Part shown: positions 8,095-13,804 of the stretch, in pieces
Numbering within the stretch: the first letter of the stretch is position 1
Layout: each line of letters starts with the position of its first letter
NCBI GenBank assembly: GCA_023227685.1
Contig: JALNVG010000032.1
Location: forward strand, 1-17,060
Direction of reading: 5' to 3'
Source of the DNA: Bacteroidaceae bacterium
GTDB lineage: Bacteria > Bacteroidota > Bacteroidia > Bacteroidales > Bacteroidaceae
Length of the DNA: 17,060 nt
Translations under genes and position numbers: made by a program
The notes under the pieces: model-generated
Told to the model about the DNA's origin: nothing
The model's database searches: none
The model's input: the letters and a program-made list of their open reading frames with translations, nothing else

Positions 8095-10185
8095 TCATTT
8101 ATCAAACGGCTGACGGAACTTACAGCCCTTTTTCCAATTAGAACAACCATAGGCTGTTTTACCTTTAATAATAACACCTGTCCCACAAATAGGACAAGAC
8201 TTGCCTACTAATGGATCATTGATAGCTCCGGATTTCGGATCTATGGCAGTAATGGTAAAAATAGCGCGGCTTTTCTTATCGGTTTTCGTTTTCACACCAC
8301 CACTTTGAGCTTTTTTACGAGTAGTTGAAACAGATTCCTTTTCTACCGGAGCTGATTGCAAGATCGTAATACTACGGTTCGAATTATCCAAAAGAACATT
8401 TCTAACTATTTCCGATACCATACTCTTAAGTTCGTCAAGAAACTGACTGGCATCATAGGTTTTCTTTTCTATCTGGCGAAGTTTCTTTTCCCACAATCCG
8501 GTCAGTTCGGCAGATTTAAGCAATTCTTCGTGAATGAGTTGAATCAACTCGACTCCCGTAGATGTAGCAATTAAATTTTTGCGTTGCTTATGTATGTAAT
8601 TCCGTTTGAATAAGGTCTCAATAATCGCTGCACGCGTAGACGGCCTGCCTATTCCGTTTTCTTTTAACGCATCACGAAGTTCATCACTGTCAACCAATTT
8701 TCCGGCGGTCTCCATTGCACGAAGCAAAGTAGCCTCTGTATAAGGCTTTGGCGGCTGAGTACTCTTTTCTGTCAATTGTGGTACGTGCGGACCGCTCTCA
8801 CCTTTAATAAACGACGGAAGTACTTGCTCTTTAGCGTCTTCATTCTTTTCACTTTCACCAGATGAATTCAAGCCATCATCGGAATCACTGCCCTCATTGT
8901 TTTTCTCGAAAACCACTCGCCAGCCAGGAACAAGAATCTGCTTACCTGTCACTTTAAATTCTATCTTCTCAACTTTCCCCAAAACAGTGGTCGTAGATAT
9001 TTGGCAATCGGGATAAAAAGAAGCAATAAAACGTAGAGCTATTAAATTATAAACCATTTTCTCGCGATCATTTATATTCTGCGGATAAACACCTGTTGGT
9101 ATAATGGCATGGTGATCAGTCACTTTGGATGTATCGAAAACCCGTTTCGTCTTCAATAACTTGTTATAATTAAGCGATGAGGTCAACGACTCATAATCAC
9201 GAAGATTTTTTAATATACCGGGGCACTTCGGATATATATCGTCACTTAAAAAAGTCGTATCTACACGCGGATATGTTGTTAATTTCTTTTCATATAAAGA
9301 TTGTATCAATTTCAAAGTATCATCAGCAGAAAATGCATACTTCCTATTGCATTCTACCTGGAGGGAAGTAAGGTCAAATAAACGTGGTGCGTGCTCCAAA
9401 CCTTTCTTGACGTTTACATCGGTAACTGTAAAATCAAACAACTTCACTTTTTCAAGAACTTGCGCACCCTCTTCTTTTGTTGAGAACCTACCTTTTGCAG
9501 CCGAAAACATAGTGCGCTTATAAATTGTCTTTAACTCCCAATAAGGCTCTGATTTGAAATTTTCAATTTCAAGTTGCCTGTTCACAATAAGAGCTAATGT
9601 AGGTGTTTGTACACGGCCTATAGAAAGTACTTGACGATTCTGGCCATATTTCAGCGTATAGAGCCGCGTGGCATTCATGCCCAATAGCCAATCGCCTATG
9701 GCACGAGAAAGTCCCGCTTCATATAAAGATTGAAACTCGGACTGATCACACAACTTTGTAAAACCTTCTTTAATAGCTTCTTCGGTTAAAGAAGAAATCC
9801 ACAAGCGTTTAACGGGACATTGAGCACCGGCCTTCAACATCACCCATCGTTGAATAAGCTCACCTTCTTGACCGGCATCACCGCAATTAATAATCTCTTC
9901 AGCCTTCTGCATCAAGCCCTCGATAATATGAAATTGTTTTTGATAAGCAGGATTATCAATCAGTTTGATGCCAAAACGCGGTGGAATCATAGGCAAACTA
10001 CCCAGACTCCAGGCTTTCCATTGGGGCGTATATTCATGAGGCTCCTTCAAGGTACAAAGATGACCGAATGTCCAAGTCACCTGATACCCATTACCTTCAA
10101 TATATCCGTCTTTTCTCGTCCTCGCTCCAAGTACATCGGCAATGTCACGAGCTACAGAGGGCTTTTCTGCAATACAAACTATCAT
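8095..10185 (-). CDS. topB: DNA topoisomerase III (type IA)
   Basis: ATP-independent type IA topoisomerase that cuts and rejoins one DNA strand and resolves recombination or replication intermediates. Counting from the ATG at 10185 it has 696 residues. It opens with MIVCIAEKPSVARDIADVLG, where E7 is the TOPRIM glutamate. The second TOPRIM motif is D103-A-G-Q-E107-G-E109; G105 stands where many type IA enzymes have a second Asp. The core has GRVQTPTLALIV near 190 and the catalytic Y305 in TTYPRVDTTFLSDD. A C4 zinc ribbon (CPICG ... CSNWKKGC) closes the protein. The open frame extends 28 codons further up to 10269, but that extension has no family similarity and contains a perfect -7 box at 10206-10213, so the start at 10185 is preferred. 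It is chromosomal in type rather than element-borne: no conjugation genes are nearby. Confidence 0.95.
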   Translation of the reverse strand: MIVCIAEKPSVARDIADVLGARTRKDGYIEGNGYQVTWTFGHLCTLKEPHEYTPQWKAWSLGSLPMIPPRFGIKLIDNPAYQKQFHIIEGLMQKAEEIINCGDAGQEGELIQRWVMLKAGAQCPVKRLWISSLTEEAIKEGFTKLCDQSEFQSLYEAGLSRAIGDWLLGMNATRLYTLKYGQNRQVLSIGRVQTPTLALIVNRQLEIENFKSEPYWELKTIYKRTMFSAAKGRFSTKEEGAQVLEKVKLFDFTVTDVNVKKGLEHAPRLFDLTSLQVECNRKYAFSADDTLKLIQSLYEKKLTTYPRVDTTFLSDDIYPKCPGILKNLRDYESLTSSLNYNKLLKTKRVFDTSKVTDHHAIIPTGVYPQNINDREKMVYNLIALRFIASFYPDCQISTTTVLGKVEKIEFKVTGKQILVPGWRVVFEKNNEGSDSDDGLNSSGESEKNEDAKEQVLPSFIKGESGPHVPQLTEKSTQPPKPYTEATLLRAMETAGKLVDSDELRDALKENGIGRPSTRAAIIETLFKRNYIHKQRKNLIATSTGVELIQLIHEELLKSAELTGLWEKKLRQIEKKTYDASQFLDELKSMVSEIVRNVLLDNSNRSITILQSAPVEKESVSTTRKKAQSGGVKTKTDKKSRAIFTITAIDPKSGAINDPLVGKSCPICGTGVIIKGKTAYGCSNWKKGCKFRQPFDK

Positions 10186-10205
10186 TCCATTTTTTCTTTG
10201 AATTA

Positions 10206-10213
10206 CAAAATTA
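10206..10213 (-). promoter_or_regulatory. -7 box of topB
   Basis: Read on the minus strand the box is TAATTTTG, a perfect TAnnTTTG. It sits 20 bases upstream of the ATG at 10185, giving a very short leader, and it lies inside the longest open frame, which argues against the upstream start. Confidence 0.65.
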
Positions 10214-10321
10214 GACAAAAGATACGAGATAAGAGAGGTATGTTTTGAAAAAATATTCTTTAAACACATATGATGACCAACTAAAAAAGAGTTTAAGCGA
10301 ACAAATGAAGAAATTTATTTT

Positions 10322-10329
10322 TAATTTTG
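10322..10329 (+). promoter_or_regulatory. -7 box of the MATE gene
   Basis: TAATTTTG is a perfect TAnnTTTG, 22 bases upstream of the ATG at 10352. It is back to back with the identical topB box on the other strand, so the 166-base gap is a divergent promoter region. Confidence 0.6.
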
Positions 10330-10351
10330 CAATTTATAAATATAAGGAGGA

Positions 10352-11707
10352 ATGACAGCAGAAGATTCACATCAGAAGAAATTTATAAAAATGACAACCG
10401 AACCTGTCGAAAAACTGATTCGTGAATTATCCGTACCTACCATAGTAAGCATGATGATTACTGCCATATATAACTTGGCAGATACTTTTTTTGTAGGAAG
10501 AATTAACTCAAGTGCTACAGCTGCCGTAGGAGTCATTTTTTCTCTGATGGCCGTTATTCAGGCAGTGGGTTTCTTCTTCGGTCACGGCTCCGGTAATTAT
10601 ATCTCGCGCAAGTTAGGCGAAAAAAACATTAAAAATGCCACAATTATGGCATCGGTAGGTTTCTTCAGCTCCTTTTTTATCGGTTGTATAATATCTATTA
10701 TCGGATTAATATACATTGAGCCACTAGCCAATATACTCGGATCTACCAATACAGTATTACCCTATGCGGAAAAGTATATGTTTTTCATCTTGCTTTCTTG
10801 CCCCTTCTTCGCCTCATCATTAGTACTAAACAACCAATTAAGATTACAGGGAAACGCCATGCAAGCGATGATCGGTATCGGTATCGGATCTGTTTTAAAC
10901 TGCATTATGGATCCAATTTTTATTTTTGGCATGGGCATGGGTATTTCGGGTGCAGGGCTGTCTACTTTTATCAGTCAGCTGGTGAGCTTCTTTGTTTTAT
11001 TAGTAGGAAACCGCAAATCCGACGCTATAAACATCACCTTTTCCAACTTCAAACCAAATAAAGAAAAATATATCGCCATATTACAGGGAGGACTTCCCTC
11101 GCTAGAACGGCAGGGATTAAATAGTCTCAGCAATATCTTGCTGAATCAGGCTATAAAAAGTTATGGCGATTGTGCTTTGGCAGCAATGACTATCGTATTA
11201 AGAATTGTTTATTTGATAATTTCCGTCATCATAGGTTGGGGACAAGGGTTTCAACCGGTCTGCGGATTTAATTTTGGTGCAAAACTATATGATCGTGTTG
11301 AAACAGCCTACAAATATTGCCATAAAGTAGCTTTTATCATTTTGACAATATTACTAATTATTTGTGAAATAGCAGCACCGGAAATTATAGCTTTCTTTTC
11401 AAACGAAAAAGAAGTTATCGAAATAGGTACACTTGCCTTGCGTTTACAATGTATTACTCTTCAGGCAGCAGGTTTTGCTATGATTTGCAGTATGTTACTG
11501 CAAAATATCAACTTATATAAAGAAGCATCCTTGCTGGCACTTGCCAGACAAGGATTGTTTTTCATACCACTAATTTTTATATGGGAATCGCTTTTCGGTT
11601 TGACGGGAATACTTGCCTGCCAACCCATAGCTGATATTTTATCATTAATTATGGCACTAATAATGAATCACTCAGTACTTCGAAAAATAAGGCTAAACTT
11701 GATATAA
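10352..11707 (+). CDS. MATE-family multidrug/cation antiporter
   Basis: A 451-residue inner-membrane protein with about 12 hydrophobic helices in two similar halves, the normal MATE length. Family marks include LIRELSVPTIVSMMITAIYNLADTFFVGR in the first helix, NNQLRLQGNAMQAM before helix 6, the glycine-rich DPIFIFGMGMGISGAG segment, and WGQGFQPVCGFNFGA in the second half. Such proteins export cationic drugs or metabolites in exchange for Na+ or H+; the substrate cannot be told. Start choice: ATG 10352 has AAGGAGG at 10344-10350 only one base away, too close for normal pairing. ATG 10391 (giving 438 residues) is the alternative. Relatives usually have a polar stretch ahead of KMTTxPVxKLI, which favours 10352. 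It is transcribed away from topB and converges on the micropeptide unit. No TetR/MarR-type regulator is adjacent. Confidence 0.92.
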   Translation: MTAEDSHQKKFIKMTTEPVEKLIRELSVPTIVSMMITAIYNLADTFFVGRINSSATAAVGVIFSLMAVIQAVGFFFGHGSGNYISRKLGEKNIKNATIMASVGFFSSFFIGCIISIIGLIYIEPLANILGSTNTVLPYAEKYMFFILLSCPFFASSLVLNNQLRLQGNAMQAMIGIGIGSVLNCIMDPIFIFGMGMGISGAGLSTFISQLVSFFVLLVGNRKSDAINITFSNFKPNKEKYIAILQGGLPSLERQGLNSLSNILLNQAIKSYGDCALAAMTIVLRIVYLIISVIIGWGQGFQPVCGFNFGAKLYDRVETAYKYCHKVAFIILTILLIICEIAAPEIIAFFSNEKEVIEIGTLALRLQCITLQAAGFAMICSMLLQNINLYKEASLLALARQGLFFIPLIFIWESLFGLTGILACQPIADILSLIMALIMNHSVLRKIRLNLI

Positions 11708-11737
11708 AGGCTTTTTACTTCAATACCTATACAACAC

Positions 11738-11776
11738 AAAAAGAGTGGAAACATTCACTTGGAACATTTCCACTCT
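11738..11776 (-). terminator. Terminator of the micropeptide unit
   Basis: AGAGTGGAAA (11742-11751) and TTTCCACTCT (11767-11776) are perfect 10-base inverted copies with a 15-base loop. On the minus strand the stem runs into five T (11742-11738). On the plus strand a C-rich stretch follows instead, so the polarity fits a leftward transcript from the small ORFs. It may also slow read-through from the MATE gene. Confidence 0.72.
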
Positions 11777-11809
11777 CCCCCTCTTCTCTAACGTGCTTAA
11801 TTAAGGCGC

Positions 11810-11896
11810 TTAATTTAAAAAGCCCCATTTCATCATTTCATTCCTACCCATTTCAATGAGTATTTTCTTTGCTATTCTTTTTACTTTCTTGTTCAT
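11810..11896 (-). CDS. Basic 28-residue micropeptide (second ORF of a small-peptide unit)
   Basis: Unrecognised small ORF, ATG at 11896 to TAA at 11810. The peptide begins MNKKVKRIAKKILIEM, then GRNEMM, and ends KWGFLN. It has eight Lys/Arg and two Glu, net charge about +6. V5, I8, I12 and L13 fall on one face of a helix, so an amphipathic helix is likely. It shares with the upstream 26-residue ORF the pattern [R/K]-V-K-R-[L/I]-x-[R/K]-K-I and W-G-[Y/F] near the C-terminus. There is no Shine-Dalgarno site, but the start overlaps the stop of a 13-codon ORF as ATGA, which would suit coupled translation. The stop is followed 34 bases on by a hairpin terminator. There is no signal peptide and no Gly-Gly leader. 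Coding status rests on context and on resemblance to the other ORF. Confidence 0.5.
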   Translation of the reverse strand: MNKKVKRIAKKILIEMGRNEMMKWGFLN

Positions 11897-11934
11897 AATA
11901 TCAATCTTTTACAATACCTGAAAAACCTTTTCAT
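11893..11934 (-). CDS. Possible 13-residue leader ORF (MKRFFRYCKRLIL)
   Basis: A very short frame, ATG 11934 to TGA 11893, whose stop overlaps the next start (ATGA). It encodes five basic residues and one Cys. It may be a translation-coupling leader for the 28-residue ORF. It lies partly inside a 22-base direct repeat and has no ribosome binding site, so it could be chance. Confidence 0.25.
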   Translation of the reverse strand: MKRFFRYCKRLIL

Positions 11935-11946
11935 AATACCTGAAAA
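11913..11946. repeat. Imperfect tandem repeat within the micropeptide unit
   Basis: AATACCTGAAAA occurs at 11913-11924 and again at 11935-11946, a period of 22. The similarity extends outward to about 20 bases per copy (CTTTT... before the core). The copies lie between the 26- and 28-codon ORFs. They could be a duplication or a binding site in DNA or RNA. Confidence 0.55.
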
Positions 11947-11975
11947 CTAAATTTCAACTTTAATAAAAGGGAATG

Positions 11976-12056
11976 TTACTTACTTAATGTAACATAACCC
12001 CAAATACTTGGATCGGACTCTCCGATCTTCCTAAACAATCTTTTTACTCTTTTCAT
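11976..12056 (-). CDS. Basic 26-residue micropeptide with strong ribosome binding site (first ORF of a small-peptide unit)
   Basis: Unrecognised small ORF, ATG at 12056 to TAA at 11976. The peptide begins MKRVKRLFRKIGESD and ends SIWGYVTLSK after a proline. Seven Lys/Arg and two acidic residues give net charge about +5. V4, L7, F8 and I11 suggest a short amphipathic helix, then a DPS turn and a W-G-Y tail. Translation signals are unusually good for this kind of genome: AGGAGG at 12070-12065, eight bases before the ATG. Transcription signals are also present: a perfect -7 box (TATCTTTG) at 12111-12104. There is no export signal. The similarity to the 28-residue ORF downstream supports both being real. 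Possible roles are intracellular signal peptide, membrane-active peptide, toxin or small regulator of a larger protein; none is shown. A regulatory RNA with a chance ORF is the main alternative. Confidence 0.65.
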   Translation of the reverse strand: MKRVKRLFRKIGESDPSIWGYVTLSK

Positions 12057-12064
12057 TTTGTTAT

Positions 12065-12070
12065 CCTCCT
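12065..12070 (-). promoter_or_regulatory. Canonical Shine-Dalgarno site of the 26-codon ORF
   Basis: On the minus strand AGGAGG is followed by ATAACAAA and then ATG. This spacing is textbook, whereas the other genes in the window, apart from the oddly placed AAGGAGG of the MATE gene, have none. It decides the start of the ORF. Confidence 0.75.
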
Positions 12071-12093
12071 AATCTCTATTTATAATCTCTATT
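12070..12093. repeat. Two direct copies of an 11-base element in the micropeptide leader
   Basis: TAATCTCTATT occurs at 12070-12080 and 12083-12093 (AATAGAGATTA on the transcribed strand), period 13. The copies fill most of the leader between the -7 box and the ribosome binding site, and the downstream copy touches AGGAGG. This arrangement would suit a translational operator or a repressor site. Confidence 0.6.
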
Positions 12094-12103
12094 GATTACA
12101 CTG

Positions 12104-12111
12104 CAAAGATA
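12104..12111 (-). promoter_or_regulatory. -7 box of the micropeptide unit
   Basis: TATCTTTG on the minus strand is a perfect TAnnTTTG. The start codon at 12056 is 47 bases downstream of it. No TTTG is found 19-21 bases upstream, which would fit a promoter that depends on an activator. Confidence 0.65.
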
Positions 12112-12152
12112 AGGCCTATTATCTTCAATTGTATCACGAATATGACAAAAAG

Positions 12153-12168
12153 TATGTTTTATAACATA
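12153..12168. promoter_or_regulatory. Palindrome TATGTT-N4-AACATA upstream of the micropeptide promoter
   Basis: Exact six-base half sites around TTAT. The centre is about 63 bases upstream of the start point estimated from the -7 box, a common position for Crp-family class I activation. Which protein binds is not known. Confidence 0.4.
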
Positions 12169-12172
12169 TTTA

Positions 12173-12186
12173 TTGACCTACGTCAA
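12173..12186. promoter_or_regulatory. Crp/Fnr-like palindrome TTGAC-N4-GTCAA
   Basis: TTGAC and GTCAA are exact inverted copies with a four-base spacer (CTAC), the layout of Fnr-type sites (TTGATnnnnATCAA). It lies 19 bases, centre to centre, from the neighbouring palindrome, so about two turns of the helix. A Crp/Fnr-family regulator is a reasonable guess, not a demonstration. Confidence 0.45.
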
Positions 12187-12227
12187 AAAAATCAATGACA
12201 TAAGACTAAGATTGCAACATGAATGTA

Positions 12228-12288
12228 ATAAATATATGCCAAGAAGACGCGAATATTTATTATCCGCGTCTTCTTGGCATATATTTAT
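12228..12288 (-). terminator. 24-bp perfect hairpin, probable pepD terminator
   Basis: The arms 12228-12251 and 12265-12288 are exact inverted copies of 24 bases (core ATGCCAAGAAGACGCG), with a 13-base loop. The hairpin follows the pepD stop by 40 bases on the minus strand. Its outer 10 pairs are A/T only, and on the minus strand the exit reads TATATTTATTACATT, an imperfect U-rich tail. It separates pepD from the micropeptide promoter. Confidence 0.65.
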
Positions 12289-12328
12289 AGGATTCGACCT
12301 ATTCAAAAGCAATAACTGCTAACAGCAA

Positions 12329-13786
12329 CTATAGCTCGGGTACATTTTCAACAGCAGCTACTAAGAAATCATAGAATTTCTTTACGCTAGGGATATAAGC
12401 ACCTTCATTCGGTGAATGAGGCGAACGAAGCGTCGGACCAAATGAAATCATATCAAGTCCGGGAGTAATCGCTCCGATAACACCACACTCCAAACCAGCA
12501 TGAATAACTTTCACTGAAGCCTCCGTACTAAACAATTGTTTATATAACTGCTTCATCTCATTGAGTATAGAAGAATTTAAATCCGGCTGCCAACCTGAAT
12601 AACTGCCTTCGCGAACAACCTTCATTCCTGCCATTGAGAAACAAGACCCGAGACTGGTAGCTAAAGCATCTTTCATACTATCCAAAGATCCACGAGCAAG
12701 AATAATCACTTCTGCCTTACCACCCTTGATTTTAACAATAGCAAGATTAGAAGATGTTTCAACCGTATCTGGAATAGCCGGAATATAACGTACAACGCCA
12801 TTTTGACAAGCGTCTACGGCATCGATAAAGTTGTCTTGAATCTCGTCGGGGACTTCAGATTCGGGAGTTTCCACACTTTCGATCAAGAATTTCATCGGAG
12901 TTTCAATTCCTGCATATTCTTTATTAAACAGATCTTCGAAGTTTTTGACCAAAGCAGTAATATCCTGTTCTTTGGATGCGGGAATCGTAATAACAGCATG
13001 AGCTTCACGAGGAATGGCATTACGCATATTGCCACCTTCCCAAGAAACAAGACGAACATCATGTTGAGCTACAGCTTCATGCAGGAAACGAGCCATTAAT
13101 TTATTGGCATTAGCACGTCCAAGACAGATATCCATACCGGAATGACCTCCGCGAAGACCACTCAAAGTTACCTTGAATGCTATATCGCCCTTACGAACAG
13201 GTACCTCTTTATATTGCAAAGAAGCAACAATATCTACACCTCCGGCACAACCAATATAAAGCATACCCTCTGATTCTGAGTCAAGATTCAACAAAATCTG
13301 CCCCTTCAAAGTTCCGGGTTTTAATCCAAAAGCACCATACATTCCGGTTTCTTCATCACGAGTGACAAGCATCTCTAATGGTCCGTGCTTAATCTCTTTT
13401 GATTCGAACACAGACATTGCAGCAGCAACACCAAGACCATCATCGGCACCAAGCGTTGTACCATCGGCTGTTAACCAATCACCTTCAACTAATGTTTCGA
13501 TAGGATCTTTCTCAAAATCATGAACTTTATCATTGTCCTTCTGCGGAACCATATCCATATGACCTTGAAGAATAATACCTCTTTTATTTTCCATACCCGG
13601 AGTTGCAGGTTTACGAATAACGACATTTCCGGCTTCGTCTACAAAAGACTCTAAGCCCAGATTCTTACCGAAATTAATTAAAAATTCGGTAATCTTCTCT
13701 ACATGTCCAGAAGGACGAGGTATCCGCGTTAACGAATAGAAATTTTTCCACACATTTTGTGGATCTAAATCGTGAATTGTACTCAT
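12329..13786 (-). CDS. pepD: Cytosol non-specific dipeptidase / aminoacyl-histidine dipeptidase (M20C)
   Basis: A 485-residue zinc dipeptidase of the M20 family that cleaves Xaa-His and other dipeptides in the cytoplasm. The two-metal site is complete: H76 in QGHMDMVPQ with D78, D115 in TTLGADDGLG, the catalytic E145 and metal ligand E146 in RDEETGMYGA, D169 in LNLDSE, and H457 in RSPHSPNEGAYIPS near the C-terminus. The lid/dimerisation domain occupies roughly residues 200-390, with the SGLRGGHSGMDI segment typical of PepD. Length and start (MSTIHDLDPQNVWKNF) are normal for Bacteroides and E. coli PepD. It is the second gene of a leftward pair, 18 bases after the YbhN-like membrane protein, and is followed by a 24-bp hairpin. 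No signal peptide is present. Confidence 0.96.
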   Translation of the reverse strand: MSTIHDLDPQNVWKNFYSLTRIPRPSGHVEKITEFLINFGKNLGLESFVDEAGNVVIRKPATPGMENKRGIILQGHMDMVPQKDNDKVHDFEKDPIETLVEGDWLTADGTTLGADDGLGVAAAMSVFESKEIKHGPLEMLVTRDEETGMYGAFGLKPGTLKGQILLNLDSESEGMLYIGCAGGVDIVASLQYKEVPVRKGDIAFKVTLSGLRGGHSGMDICLGRANANKLMARFLHEAVAQHDVRLVSWEGGNMRNAIPREAHAVITIPASKEQDITALVKNFEDLFNKEYAGIETPMKFLIESVETPESEVPDEIQDNFIDAVDACQNGVVRYIPAIPDTVETSSNLAIVKIKGGKAEVIILARGSLDSMKDALATSLGSCFSMAGMKVVREGSYSGWQPDLNSSILNEMKQLYKQLFSTEASVKVIHAGLECGVIGAITPGLDMISFGPTLRSPHSPNEGAYIPSVKKFYDFLVAAVENVPEL

Positions 13787-13804
13787 AATTACGTATATTT
13801 AGAA

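Noticed and set aside
9820..10248. 142-codon plus-strand frame opposite topB
   Set aside because: Antisense to the conserved TOPRIM region of topB; no promoter, no domain.
11801..11813. TTAAG-GCG-CTTAA inverted repeat at the end of the 28-codon ORF
   Set aside because: Five pairs with a three-base loop in AT-rich sequence; likely incidental next to the stronger hairpin at 11742-11776.
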